From positions 186,001-250,000 of the forward strand of contig NZ_JMIW01000002.1 of assembly GCF_000715015.1 (NCBI RefSeq): 64,000 bases of DNA, in the 5' to 3' direction. Positions 1-8,999 of this stretch are shown here, piece by piece. Within the stretch, counting starts at the first letter, position 1; every line of letters begins with the position of its first letter. The notes beneath the pieces were generated by a model. That model worked only from the letters and a program-made list of their open reading frames with translations, made no database searches and was not told where the DNA came from. Source of the stretch: Erythrobacter longus. Lineage in GTDB: Bacteria > Pseudomonadota > Alphaproteobacteria > Sphingomonadales > Sphingomonadaceae. The position numbers were made by a program, and so were the translations under genes.

Positions 1-717
1 GACGACCTCTTGGGGCAAACGAACGCTAAGGTTTCTGTGGCCAATCTCGGCACAATTTTGTGCCTGCTCATAACGTTTGGAATGGGTGATTGCCCCGTCA
101 TGGCGGCGATACTTTACGAGAGGGTCACTCAAACGGTGGGTCGGTCCCAGCGCTGCCAACCGTCCCCAAAGGTCAAAATCCTGCGCAGTGCGAAACCGCT
201 CGTCATAGAAAATGGGGGTTTTGCCATCCGGGCAACGCTTGAAGAAATAGGTTGGGTGCGGCGCAGGCGGGTTCCAGCCCAACAGCCACCGGATTTGCCA
301 ATCATCGAGTGGATCAACTGTGCGCCCCAATTCGCGCCCCATCGCATCAATCATGATATAGCCCGAGGTAACGCCGACACATGCCGGGTTTTTGCGCATG
401 TATGAAAGCTGTTTTTCAAGCCTTTCGCTCATGCATACATCATCGGCGTCAATGCGCGCGACAAATTCACCCCGTGCCTCGCCAAGGCCGCGGTTCAGCG
501 ATCTGGTCAGGCCAATGTTGCCTTCATTGGTCAAAACACGAATGCGCGGATCGTCAGCTGCAGCGCACTCCAATATCTGCGGAGTGCTATCGCCGGACGC
601 ATCATCTACGATGACGAATTCGTAATCCTCAAACGTTTGGGCAGCAACGCTCGCCAACGTTTGCGCAAGGAATTGCTCGCCATTGTGCACTCCCATCAAG
701 ACGGTGATTTCGGGCAT
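1..717 (-). CDS. Glycosyltransferase family 2, partial (C-terminus beyond left edge)
   Basis: The frame is open without a stop to the window edge, giving 239 codons from the ATG at 717. The N-terminus starts MPEITVLMGVHNGEQFLAQT, followed by FVIVDDASGDST and, near residue 90, ARIDADDV, which carries the DxD-type metal/nucleotide-sugar motif of GT-A fold family 2 transferases. It should transfer a sugar from an NDP-sugar in the cytoplasm; donor and acceptor cannot be told. It follows the beta-propeller gene on the same strand by 3 bp, so the two are almost certainly cotranscribed. The nearby flippase and methyltransferase suggest exopolysaccharide, capsule or O-antigen assembly. The fold is clear; the specificity is unknown. 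Confidence 0.9.
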   Translation of the reverse strand, partial: MPEITVLMGVHNGEQFLAQTLASVAAQTFEDYEFVIVDDASGDSTPQILECAAADDPRIRVLTNEGNIGLTRSLNRGLGEARGEFVARIDADDVCMSERLEKQLSYMRKNPACVGVTSGYIMIDAMGRELGRTVDPLDDWQIRWLLGWNPPAPHPTYFFKRCPDGKTPIFYDERFRTAQDFDLWGRLAALGPTHRLSDPLVKYRRHDGAITHSKRYEQAQNCAEIGHRNLSVRLPQEVV

Positions 718-720
718 GGT

Positions 721-1980
721 TCAGGCGTTTGCGTCCACGCGGTAGAGTGCACGGTAACCTTCGTGCGTTGAGTCCACCCAAACGGTTTCACCATCGCGTG
801 ACCATCGCGGATGAAGATCGCAGCGCCATTCATCTTGATAGCGCCGGTCAGCAAGAAGACGTCCGATTTCGCGCCGTTCCCCTGCATCGGGGGAAAGCGT
901 GAAAAGCGTCTGGTCACTGTAGAGATCAGGATAGGTATCAGTGATCCACTGCCCCGTTGCCTCACTTTTGCTGGGGTGACCGTCAACGCTCGGCGCAGCG
1001 TTCGATAGCGGGGTCAATGACTGATCGCGGCAATCAAAGACCACATAATTTGCAAAGATGCCCTCACCCGCCGTGTAAACAATCCGGTCTTCATCAAGCC
1101 ACCAATAATGCGATGCCCGGCCGTTGAGCGGCACACGGATGAGGCCAGAGCCGTCGCAATTGCCGATCATTGCATCAACGGTCCAATTGTGGACAGCGCC
1201 CGCTTCGGGAAGACGTTTATAGAGCACCGTAAAGCGCGTGGCCTTGGGGCTCAACAATGCTGCGTTGAGGTAATGATATTCGCGTTGCGTCGCGCCGGGC
1301 ACAGCCTTTGCAAATTCAGGCATGGGATAGACAAGCTCGCCCTTCCCCGTGGCCAAATCGACCAAGGTGACGCCGTCGCCATCTGGCAAATTATCGTCTG
1401 CAAACGGGTCTTCAAGTCGCGGATAGCCATAGCCGGGGCGGCAATGGGCCAGCCTGCCAAAATTGAGCGACAGGCCGATCCCAGCTTCTTCGCGCGCGTC
1501 AAACAATGGCCAGTCGCATTGCGCTCGCACGCCGCTTTCATCGGCCACAGCGTGAACGGCCTTTCCATCAACAATCGTATTAAACGCCAATGCGCGCGGG
1601 CCTGCACTGTCCCACCAACGTAGCCGCGCTCCCATTTGCCAGCACCACAATTGGGTCTGGGCAAGTTCGTGCCATTCGCCTGTCTCTATCTCGAACCAGC
1701 CAAGCCGCGCGCTCTCCTTACCGGTCAAGGCTGAGCGGGCAGCAACGCTGGCATGCGCCAACACGGCCATGCCATCTGCCGATACGGGTTGAATTTCGTA
1801 ATAGCCTGCAAAGGTTTCGCGGCCCGGCACCCGGTATTCGCGCGCGACGGGAGCATCGGGGTTTTTGCCTTGAGCCCGGCGCACCGCGCGCAATACCGGA
1901 GGCAGAACCTGCGTTTTTAGCCCCCGGCGCACCGGTCGGGGCACCATCATGGCAATCGAGGAGAGCATCGCTTTGGACAT
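721..1980 (-). CDS. Beta-propeller-like protein of a polysaccharide locus
   Basis: This 419-residue protein has no signal peptide or membrane segment that I can see. The later part has repeated blade-like elements, including HPRWSRDGETVWVDSTHEGY near the C-terminus, which resembles the WD40-like/TolB and oligogalacturonide-lyase propeller blade. I infer a cytoplasmic propeller, with no catalytic residue identified. The gene begins with ATG and ends 3 bp before the glycosyltransferase start, so it probably serves the same surface-glycan pathway. Proteins of this size and look occur in capsule and exopolysaccharide clusters without a defined role. The exact function is not recognised. Confidence 0.7.
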   Translation of the reverse strand: MSKAMLSSIAMMVPRPVRRGLKTQVLPPVLRAVRRAQGKNPDAPVAREYRVPGRETFAGYYEIQPVSADGMAVLAHASVAARSALTGKESARLGWFEIETGEWHELAQTQLWCWQMGARLRWWDSAGPRALAFNTIVDGKAVHAVADESGVRAQCDWPLFDAREEAGIGLSLNFGRLAHCRPGYGYPRLEDPFADDNLPDGDGVTLVDLATGKGELVYPMPEFAKAVPGATQREYHYLNAALLSPKATRFTVLYKRLPEAGAVHNWTVDAMIGNCDGSGLIRVPLNGRASHYWWLDEDRIVYTAGEGIFANYVVFDCRDQSLTPLSNAAPSVDGHPSKSEATGQWITDTYPDLYSDQTLFTLSPDAGERREIGRLLADRRYQDEWRCDLHPRWSRDGETVWVDSTHEGYRALYRVDANA

Positions 1981-2073
1981 TGTTCAGACATTAACCATGC
2001 AGTTACTAAGATTTCTTAATCAAAGGCACGAGTTTTGCAGCGCTGCCTGTGAGCGCAATTGAGAAAGCATGAA

Positions 2074-2808
2074 ATGGCCATCACCAACGAATCCCCCGAT
2101 TCCCTTTACGGCAGCGATTTTCACGCTGACCGCGATGCGCGCACGCGTGCAACAGCGAGGTCAGTGCTCGCGAAGGTAAAAGAGTGGATCGACCCTCAAA
2201 GCGCGGCGGATGTGGGTTGCGGTGTTGGCACCTGGCTCGCCGCTGCGCGCGAAGTGGGGATAGCCGACGTTCAGGGTTTCGAGGGACCTTGGGCAAAAAC
2301 CGCGAACCTTGTGCTTGCCGATAATGAAGTGAGTTTCCAAAATCTCGAAGAAACGGTTTCAATGGATCGCCGATATGATCTGGTGATCTCGCTCGAAGTG
2401 GCTGAGCATTTGGCTCCCACTCGCGCTCGCGATTTTGTCGCTGACTTGTGCGAACTTGGTGATTGCGTGCTCTTCTCCGCTGCCATTCCGATGCAGGGCG
2501 GGACGGGCCACGTAAACGAACAATGGCAAAGCTATTGGGCGGACCATTTTGCAGCCCACGGCTATGTCGCATTTGATCCGGTGCGCCCCTTGATCTGGAA
2601 AGACAGCTCCATCGCGTTTTGGTATCGTCAAAACATGCTCCTTTATGTGCGCGAAGGTTCTGCGGCCGAAGCGAAGATGAAAACCGCTGGTTTTGCACCC
2701 GCTGCGATGCTCGATCTGGTCCACCCCGATCAATATCTTCACGCAGAAGCAGCACAACCAGCGCGGGCGCTTTCACGCAAAGTCAAACAGGTATTTGGCC
2801 GGAGTTAA
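2074..2808 (+). CDS. SAM-dependent methyltransferase, class I
   Basis: A Rossmann methyltransferase of 244 residues. Motif I is DVGCGVGTWLAAAREVGI near residue 50, and a LVISLEVAEHL segment near residue 107 fits motif IV. I chose the ATG at 2074 because GAGAAAG lies at good spacing upstream; an in-frame TTG at 2059 is the alternative. Divergent from the propeller/glycosyltransferase pair and convergent with the flippase, it sits inside the polysaccharide locus and could methylate a sugar or nucleotide-sugar intermediate. The substrate is inference only. The fold is secure. Confidence 0.85.
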   Translation: MAITNESPDSLYGSDFHADRDARTRATARSVLAKVKEWIDPQSAADVGCGVGTWLAAAREVGIADVQGFEGPWAKTANLVLADNEVSFQNLEETVSMDRRYDLVISLEVAEHLAPTRARDFVADLCELGDCVLFSAAIPMQGGTGHVNEQWQSYWADHFAAHGYVAFDPVRPLIWKDSSIAFWYRQNMLLYVREGSAAEAKMKTAGFAPAAMLDLVHPDQYLHAEAAQPARALSRKVKQVFGRS

Positions 2809-2823
2809 TCGCGCTTCATCTGC

Positions 2824-4113
2824 CTACGGCAAAGTTGCGGCCTTACGAGCCTTTCCAGCTGTCACGCTCCACCCGTAAATTGCCCACACAGCCTCAAACG
2901 CAAGATGCGCAAACACGGTTGCGACTAGGCCGAGCGGCGAAATCAGCGCGAAAAGTACGCCGAAAAACGCAATGTTTCCCAGCAAAATCATAGTGGTGAA
3001 CTGCTTGGCGATATCAAGCGCCAGCATCATCGGGGGCAGCGCCGCCCCTGCCAGGTAGAGAACTTTTGCCAGCATCAGGCCAATGACGATCCAGTAAGCA
3101 GGTTCAAACTCTGGCCCGAATGCCGTGGTAAGCACAAATGGTGTCAGGACGAGCATAGTCGCGGTGCCGATAAGGCCAAGCGCTGCGACCCCGAGGCTGG
3201 ATTTTAGCGCAAAGCCAAAGGCCCGCCCCGTTTCTCCCACCGCTACAAATCTCGCAATCGGAACGCTTGATGCCCGGTGTAGAGGAGCGCCAAACTGACC
3301 GATAAGCGCAGCAAGGTTCTTAGCCGCTTTTAGCAATGCCGCAGCCGCCTCCCCCAAAAGTGCACCGACAACAAGAACATCGCCTTCCTGACTGAAAATG
3401 CGCAAGCCGTATGTGAAATTGGTCTGCCACATCATTTGCCAGAAATTGCGCGAGCCCTGGATCGCTTCGTTGGCATTCGCGCCCTTCAATTGCGCAAGGC
3501 CTTCGCGCCTCAATGTGAGCATCGACCAAATCAAAAAGGCAATGTTTGCGAGAGCTTCCGCGCAGAGCCAGACTATAAGGAGCGTCTGCGCCGTCCCACT
3601 TGTTACCCAGACAATCAGCGAAGCGAAAAGGATCGTCGAAGATGCAGTGACAGGGCGCAAACTGATCGCACCAAACCGGTCAAAGCATCTCAATCCTGCC
3701 TCGATAGCGCCAAAGGTCCGCGTCAAAATGACAAGGCAATAAGCGGCCGCAAACCAAAGCCAGTCCTCACCAAACCCGAACAATTGATCAGCGAGGGGCA
3801 GGCAAAGAAGCGCGACCAGCGTTGCAAAAACCGCTGTACCAAAATCGACAAAGAGCCCCGCCTTGAACAGGCCCCTCAGCCTGTCGGGACCAGCCTTTTC
3901 CTGAGCGTCAGCCATAAAATTGGTGAGGACATTGACGGATTGGAAATTTAGCAATCCATCCACAACACGGACATAGGCCTGTATCAGGATGATAACGCCC
4001 AGCGCGGCAAGCTCTAGCGCCTGCGCTGCGATAGCAAAGATAGCGAGTTGTAACAGGCCATTAGCGGCATTCCCGCTGACCAGTTTACCCCAAGCACCCA
4101 GCAGTTTTTGCAT
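2824..4113 (-). CDS. Polysaccharide flippase-like membrane protein (Wzx/MOP type)
   Basis: A 429-residue protein with about twelve hydrophobic segments and little soluble sequence, the layout of MATE/MOP-superfamily lipid-linked oligosaccharide flippases (Wzx, polysaccharide biosynthesis protein). Such proteins move undecaprenyl-linked repeat units across the inner membrane. Segments such as LLQLAIFAIAAQALELAALG and GPEFEPAYWIVIGLMLAKVL fit the family. It starts at an ATG and is followed only 15 bp away by the convergent methyltransferase. Together with the glycosyltransferase it supports a glycan export locus continuing beyond the left edge. The substrate is unknown. Confidence 0.8.
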   Translation of the reverse strand: MQKLLGAWGKLVSGNAANGLLQLAIFAIAAQALELAALGVIILIQAYVRVVDGLLNFQSVNVLTNFMADAQEKAGPDRLRGLFKAGLFVDFGTAVFATLVALLCLPLADQLFGFGEDWLWFAAAYCLVILTRTFGAIEAGLRCFDRFGAISLRPVTASSTILFASLIVWVTSGTAQTLLIVWLCAEALANIAFLIWSMLTLRREGLAQLKGANANEAIQGSRNFWQMMWQTNFTYGLRIFSQEGDVLVVGALLGEAAAALLKAAKNLAALIGQFGAPLHRASSVPIARFVAVGETGRAFGFALKSSLGVAALGLIGTATMLVLTPFVLTTAFGPEFEPAYWIVIGLMLAKVLYLAGAALPPMMLALDIAKQFTTMILLGNIAFFGVLFALISPLGLVATVFAHLAFEAVWAIYGWSVTAGKARKAATLP

Positions 4114-4506
4114 TTACACCGTCCGTCCATGCCCTGCGATTTTTCAGCAGGTTTCACCAAACCCCAAGCGACCTGAGCCGTGTTTACGTCCCACTACCCC
4201 AAGCTTAAGAGAAAGACACGCAGTGCGGCATAGCTCATCCCATAATCTTGTCGATGCCAACCCATCATCGCCTACCTTTTTTTCCGGGCAAACTTTCAAA
4301 CTTATGAAACACTTTTCAATGAGTTCGGCGCAATCAATGTGATTGTACCGGGTGTGATCGGCATTTGGCTTGTCCCCACTATTCAGCTCCGGATTTTCGC
4401 GAAAAATTAAGGTTTCCAAATTATTCACCACAAATCGAGAGACGCTCTTCGTGATAATTCGCGATAGAGTTAAGTGGTTTCAGTTTGAGCCTTGGGGGCT
4501 AAGTTA
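4114..4506. other. Divergent intergenic region, flippase/cpaF
   Basis: About 390 bp noticeably richer in A/T than the flanking genes. It must hold the promoters of the flippase (minus) and cpaF (plus). I found no convincing sigma-70 pair, no perfect TTAA-N7-TTAA CtrA site, no terminator and no small gene with a ribosome-binding site. Confidence 0.5.
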
Positions 4507-6054
4507 ATGAGCGCATTTGGCAAAAAAGGTGGCGCAGGCGGCATGAGACCGGGCGCAAAACCTGCCTTTGGCGTGGCACGGCCGATGAAGGGTGGCAACT
4601 CTTCATCAGACGAGGAAAAGGGCGGCGAGCAATTCCCACCCCTACCAAGTGGTGGTGGAAGCTCCGAGCCTGCGAAATCGAGCGCACCCCCACCCCCCAA
4701 AGCTTCCAAAAGCGGGTCGACCGCTGATGCGATGGACCGCCTGACCGAGCGTATGAATGCAACGCACGCCTCAGAATCAGAGACTGGCGGCTTTGAGGCA
4801 AGCGTCCACAAGATTAAAGAGCAGGTGCTCCCGCGCCTTCTCGAGCGCGTTGACCCGGAAGCCGCGGCCACTCTCACCAAAGAAGAGCTGTCCGAAGAAT
4901 TTCGCCCGATCATTTTGGAAGTGCTGGCCGAATTGAAGGTCACGCTGAACCGGCGCGAGCAATTTGCTCTCGAGAAGGTTCTGATCGATGAGCTTTTGGG
5001 CTTTGGTCCACTCGAAGAGCTTCTAACCGACCCAGACGTGACCGATATTATGGTCAACGGCCCGGACCAGACCTACATCGAGAAAAAGGGCAAGCTTACC
5101 ATCGCGCCTATCCGGTTCCGCGATGAGCAACACCTTTTCCAGATCGCACAGCGCATCGTGAACCAGGTCGGCCGCCGCGTCGACCAGACGACGCCGCTTG
5201 CCGATGCCCGTTTGAAAGACGGCTCTCGTGTGAACGTCATCGTTCCGCCGCTGTCCCTTCGTGGCACCGCGATCTCCATTCGTAAATTCTCCGAAAAGCC
5301 GATCACCTTGGACATGCTCAAGGAATTTGGTTCGATGTCGGAGAAGATGTGTACCGCCCTAAAAATTGCAGGCGCGTGCCGGTTTAACGTCGTGATTTCA
5401 GGGGGTACGGGTTCTGGTAAAACGACCATGCTCAACGCCCTTTCAAAGATGATTGATCCGGGCGAGCGCGTTCTGACGATTGAGGACGCGGCCGAACTTC
5501 GCTTGCAACAGCCGCACTGGCTGCCACTTGAAACACGTCCTCCAAACCTTGAGGGGCAAGGCGCAATTACCATTGGTGACCTTGTGAAAAACGCCCTGCG
5601 TATGCGTCCCGACCGCATTATCCTTGGTGAGATTCGCGGGGCAGAATGTTTCGACCTTCTCGCTGCCATGAACACCGGCCACGATGGCTCCATGTGTACG
5701 CTTCACGCTAACTCCCCGCGCGAGTGTTTGGGCCGTATGGAAAACATGATCCTGATGGGCGACATCAAGATTCCAAAAGAAGCGATTTCACGCCAGATCG
5801 CAGAGTCTGTGGACCTGATCGTTCAGGTGAAACGTCTGCGCGACGGTTCGCGTCGTACCACCGACATCACCGAGGTGATCGGGATGGAAGGCGATGTGAT
5901 CGTGACGCAGAACCTGTTCAAGTTCGAGTATCTCGACGAGAGCGAAGACGGCAAGATCATGGGCGAATTCCGCTCATCGGGTCTGCGTCCCTACACGCTG
6001 GAAAAAGCGCGTCAGTTTGGCTTTGATCAGGCTTATCTTGAGGCTTGCTTGTAA
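4507..6054 (+). CDS. cpaF: CpaF/TadA-family secretion ATPase
   Basis: A 515-residue type II/IV secretion ATPase that powers Tad (Flp) pilus assembly from the cytoplasmic face of the inner membrane. The Walker A is GGTGSGKTTMLNAL near residue 305, the Walker B region is ILGEIRGAE, and a conserved GFGPLEELLTDPDVTDIMVN segment precedes the ATPase core. The first ~90 residues are Gly/Pro/Ser-rich and low complexity, probably disordered. I prefer the ATG at 4507 over an upstream TTG. No other tad/cpa genes are adjacent, so it is an orphan copy or separated from the main tad locus. Confidence 0.93.
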   Translation: MSAFGKKGGAGGMRPGAKPAFGVARPMKGGNSSSDEEKGGEQFPPLPSGGGSSEPAKSSAPPPPKASKSGSTADAMDRLTERMNATHASESETGGFEASVHKIKEQVLPRLLERVDPEAAATLTKEELSEEFRPIILEVLAELKVTLNRREQFALEKVLIDELLGFGPLEELLTDPDVTDIMVNGPDQTYIEKKGKLTIAPIRFRDEQHLFQIAQRIVNQVGRRVDQTTPLADARLKDGSRVNVIVPPLSLRGTAISIRKFSEKPITLDMLKEFGSMSEKMCTALKIAGACRFNVVISGGTGSGKTTMLNALSKMIDPGERVLTIEDAAELRLQQPHWLPLETRPPNLEGQGAITIGDLVKNALRMRPDRIILGEIRGAECFDLLAAMNTGHDGSMCTLHANSPRECLGRMENMILMGDIKIPKEAISRQIAESVDLIVQVKRLRDGSRRTTDITEVIGMEGDVIVTQNLFKFEYLDESEDGKIMGEFRSSGLRPYTLEKARQFGFDQAYLEACL

Positions 6055-6060
6055 GTTTGT

Positions 6061-6127
6061 GATCTCCTGCGAAAGCAGGAGTCCAACTTCAATGCCCCGA
6101 GATGGCCTCCTGCTTTCGCAGGAGATC
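6061..6127. repeat. Palindromic intergenic repeat pair (REP-like)
   Basis: Positions 6061-6081 and 6107-6127 are perfect 21-bp inverted copies of each other. Each arm is itself a small hairpin, TCCTGC-GAAA-GCAGGA or its complement. It lies between the convergent cpaF and the small membrane protein gene and may act as a bidirectional terminator or mRNA stabiliser. Elements of this form are common in sphingomonad genomes. Confidence 0.8.
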
Positions 6128-6131
6128 AAAT

Positions 6132-6386
6132 TCACAAATTCCCCAGCACAACCGGCAGGCTCATCGCAAGGCATCCGCCACCGATAATCGCAAGCCCCAG
6201 GAAGAGCCCCGTCCATGGGACAAAGCCCACACGCTCTAGCCGGTCGAGTGATCGGTGTTTCTCGCGAAGTTTGTCCATGACCAGGCAAACCCCCGCCAGC
6301 GCCCAGCACGTGAGCCCGGCAAAAGCCAGCAAAGCTGCATCGCTTGCAAAGGTGAGAGGGTTCATAAACTCCATGGCAGCGCCCAT
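6132..6386 (-). CDS. Small two-pass membrane protein, unknown function
   Basis: An 84-residue protein with two hydrophobic segments (roughly residues 14-36 and 57-80) separated by a charged loop, DKLREKHRSLDRLERV. AAGGACTAA directly precedes the ATG at 6386, supporting this start. It is divergent from the EamA exporter and convergent with cpaF. I do not recognise a family; inner-membrane location is inferred from hydropathy. Confidence 0.65.
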   Translation of the reverse strand: MGAAMEFMNPLTFASDAALLAFAGLTCWALAGVCLVMDKLREKHRSLDRLERVGFVPWTGLFLGLAIIGGGCLAMSLPVVLGNL

Positions 6387-6451
6387 TTAGTCCTTGCGCA
6401 CACGCACGCAAGCATTGCGCAATCACGCAAGGCGCTTAAAGCCTTGCAATA

Positions 6452-7366
6452 ATGGATGGATCGGTTGCCCGCCCTCGCCCCTTTTTAGCGCTTGGCTTGC
6501 GACTGGCCGCAGCCGGAACCCTTGCGACACTCTCGATGCTGGTCAAACTCGCAAGCGAGCGCGGTGCTTCACTGACGGAATTGGTCTTCTGGCGGCAATT
6601 TATAACGCTCATCGCGATCACTGGAATGTTGGCTGCGATGGGGAAGCTTGCTGACGTTAAAACCAAGCGCATCAAGGCGCACGGCGGGCGAGCCGCTGCT
6701 GGCATTACTGGCATGTTCTTTGTTTACGGCGCGGTCGTGCTTTTGCCTCTGGCCGAAGCCACCGCGATCAGTTTCACAGCGCCTTTTTTTGCAGTCATCC
6801 TTGCCGTGGTATTGTTCAAAGAACGTGTTGGCAAATTTCGCTGGGGCGCGGTGGCCTTGGGCTTTGCAGGGGTTCTGGTGCTGACCCAGCCCGGATTTGG
6901 TCTTGGAATAGGCGGCGGGATTGATCCGCTGGGGGCAACAATCGGCCTGATCGCCGCATTTCTCGTCGCGTTTATCAGTTTTCAACTGCAAGATTTGAAC
7001 AAGACCGAAAGCCCGTGGAGCATCGTGTTCTGGTTCACCTTGTTCACGGCGCCTGCCATGGCGCTAACCCTACCGTTTGTTTATGTTCCGCACAGCGGCG
7101 AAACCTGGGCGATTATTGGCGCGATGGGCCTGTGCGGCGCTCTGGCCCAACTCCTACTTACAGCTAGCTTGAGGTTTGGGTCTGCGGGCGTGATCCTGCT
7201 GATGGATTACACCGCTTTGTTATGGGCGACCTATTACGGGTGGAGCGTATTTGACACCGCGCCCAGCACAAATCTGTGGCTTGGTGCCCCTCTCATCATT
7301 GGCGCAGGCGCTCTCATCGCATGGCGCGAACGAAGACTGGCAAAGGAAAAGGTGCTGCAAGGCTAA
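6452..7366 (+). CDS. EamA/DMT-superfamily transporter
   Basis: 304 residues with ten predicted membrane segments arranged as two EamA repeats, typical of drug/metabolite exporters of the RhaT/YdcZ/RarD class. Features include FWRQFITLIAITGMLAAMGK in the first repeat and PLAEATAISFTAPFFAVILA, the usual helix-4/5 sequence of the family. The C-terminus is basic (WRERRLAKEK) and cytoplasmic. It is a stand-alone gene with no substrate clue from neighbours. The family is clear; the substrate is unknown. Confidence 0.87.
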   Translation: MDGSVARPRPFLALGLRLAAAGTLATLSMLVKLASERGASLTELVFWRQFITLIAITGMLAAMGKLADVKTKRIKAHGGRAAAGITGMFFVYGAVVLLPLAEATAISFTAPFFAVILAVVLFKERVGKFRWGAVALGFAGVLVLTQPGFGLGIGGGIDPLGATIGLIAAFLVAFISFQLQDLNKTESPWSIVFWFTLFTAPAMALTLPFVYVPHSGETWAIIGAMGLCGALAQLLLTASLRFGSAGVILLMDYTALLWATYYGWSVFDTAPSTNLWLGAPLIIGAGALIAWRERRLAKEKVLQG

Positions 7367-7436
7367 GTAATCTTGCAGCACAGGCTAAATCGTGTAGTCT
7401 AATTATCGAGGAACCCCGCAACTAAAGGACGAAACT

Positions 7437-8675
7437 ATGACACGTCTCCCCCGTATGCGCTCCGCTCTATCAGTCCTGCCACTTGCCGCATTAGCACTTG
7501 GATCAGGAGCGGCCTTTGCTCAGTCAGCAGACAATCAAATCATTGTATCGGGCACCCCGATCGAGGAGTCTGGCCGCGCGCTTGCCGCTTGTATTGAACA
7601 AGGCTGCCCACCTGAAGAAGACATCGCGCTCACCCTCGCTCATGCCGAGAATCAATTCATCGCTGGCGATTACAAGGACGGCGAGGCAACGCTGAGCCGT
7701 TCACTCAGCCGCAACCGCCAGCACAAAGCCAGCGTCCCCGTGCCGCTATCCGACCTTTACCGTGCCAGTGGCCGGTTCGCCGTCCATCTGGGCGAAGCGC
7801 GCGATTTCAAACACGCGACACTCGATATGCGCGATGTCCTCAAAGATGCGTTTGGAGACGATGACCGCCGCGTCTTGATCGCCGACACCGAAGTGGGCGA
7901 CAGCCGCGCGATGCTTGGTTTCCCGAACGGCGCGCGCCGGATCTACGAGGATGTCGAAAAACGCGCTCTGGAGCTTGGATACCCGCGCGTTGCCAGTTTT
8001 GCCCGCCTGCGTCAGGCATTGCTCAGCCAAGCTGAATGGGATGTTCGCGAACACAACCCTGCCCTCCTTGAAAAGTATGAGGCCGCGCTTGCCCGGCTTA
8101 TTCATGAACCACTCGAAAATTCAGCGGACTTCGTAATGGTGGCAGAGGTCATGAAGGCTCGTCTCAACCGCAAGCTGGACAGGCCCGGCGCAACTGATGC
8201 CTTGATCGAACGCTTCGTAGCCATGGGTGGGACAGATACGCCCGTTCTCCTGTTCAATGAACCGCTCGATAGTGTGAGCGAAGGAGGCTTCCCGGTCGAT
8301 CGGCGGTTTGGTTTCATACAAAGCAATACGCTCGACCGTCTAACCACACCACAGCTGAATAAGCCGCGCTTTATTGATGTTGGTTTCTGGGTGCGCCCTG
8401 ACGGGACAACCGATGAAGCGGAGGTTTTGCGCGCACAGGGACCAGAAGGTTGGCACGGCGCCGTTCTCGATAGCATCTCCTCGCGCCGATATGCGCCGCT
8501 TGATATTGATCGCACATCGCCCGGTTTCTTCCAGGTTGAGCGATATACGCTGACCTCGCGTTTCGCAGATGAGACAACCGGTACACGCATTCGTCGCCGC
8601 GAGCCCGGCTTTCGCATCGAGCGGCTTGATCTGACGCCGGAAAACACCAAGGATCTGATCACCACGCAAAGTTAG
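7437..8675 (+). CDS. Secreted protein with TPR-like N-half and TonB-like C-terminal region
   Basis: 412 residues with a Sec signal peptide ending near GSGAAFAQ (about residue 29), so periplasmic or outer-membrane associated. The middle is helical and rich in Ala/Leu/Arg, consistent with TPR-like repeats. The last ~130 residues (VGFWVRPDGTTDEAEVLRAQ then ISSRRYAPL) resemble the TonB C-terminal domain pattern of a residue-by-residue product comparison, but without a membrane anchor. AAAGGA lies seven bases before the ATG, and an intrinsic terminator follows. No specific role is recognised. Confidence 0.75.
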   Translation: MTRLPRMRSALSVLPLAALALGSGAAFAQSADNQIIVSGTPIEESGRALAACIEQGCPPEEDIALTLAHAENQFIAGDYKDGEATLSRSLSRNRQHKASVPVPLSDLYRASGRFAVHLGEARDFKHATLDMRDVLKDAFGDDDRRVLIADTEVGDSRAMLGFPNGARRIYEDVEKRALELGYPRVASFARLRQALLSQAEWDVREHNPALLEKYEAALARLIHEPLENSADFVMVAEVMKARLNRKLDRPGATDALIERFVAMGGTDTPVLLFNEPLDSVSEGGFPVDRRFGFIQSNTLDRLTTPQLNKPRFIDVGFWVRPDGTTDEAEVLRAQGPEGWHGAVLDSISSRRYAPLDIDRTSPGFFQVERYTLTSRFADETTGTRIRRREPGFRIERLDLTPENTKDLITTQS

Positions 8676-8723
8676 ATCGTGAGGCCAAACTTCCACCTCT
8701 CATAGAGGGCAACTCATCGCAAC

Positions 8724-8757
8724 AAAGGGCTGGCCCATCGTGGGCTGGCTCTTTTTT
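8724..8757 (+). terminator. Rho-independent terminator
   Basis: An 11-bp stem with three G-T pairs (8727-8737 with 8741-8751, loop TCG) is followed by six T residues. It terminates the upstream periplasmic-protein gene just before the entericidin promoter region. Confidence 0.8.
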
Positions 8758-8831
8758 GCTGGAATATGGCACCAACGCACGCCAACTTGGGTGAAGAACA
8801 GTCAGACAATTCCTCTCAACGGAGACAATCC

Positions 8832-8963
8832 ATGATCCGCAACGCTCTTATCGTTCTTTTGCTTGGTGCAGTGACAATGACAGCGACGGCCTGCAACACG
8901 GTCAAAGGATTGGGCCGCGATATTGAATCCGTTGGCCGCGCCGGCGAAGAAGCGATTGACTAG
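8832..8963 (+). CDS. Entericidin A/B-family small lipoprotein
   Basis: A 43-residue protein with a signal peptide and lipobox TATAC, then CNTVKGLGRDIESVGRAGEE, the hallmark of the entericidin family of small cell-envelope lipoproteins. In enterobacteria entericidins form an antidote/toxin pair linked to stationary-phase lysis; in alphaproteobacteria a single copy of unknown role is usual. I start at the ATG at 8832, preceded by GGAGACAATCC, rather than the upstream in-frame ATG at 8766, which would bury the signal peptide. It has its own transcription unit after a terminator. Confidence 0.88.
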   Translation: MIRNALIVLLLGAVTMTATACNTVKGLGRDIESVGRAGEEAID

Positions 8964-8999
8964 AGCACTTTCCGACCATCTGCCCAATTTTCGGGCTTA

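Noticed and set aside
4114..4506. CtrA-controlled promoter for cpaF
   Set aside because: Only partial TTAA half-sites are seen; none has the N7 spacing.
8766..8831. Upstream ATG for the entericidin gene
   Set aside because: It would place 22 residues before the signal peptide and destroy the lipoprotein layout.
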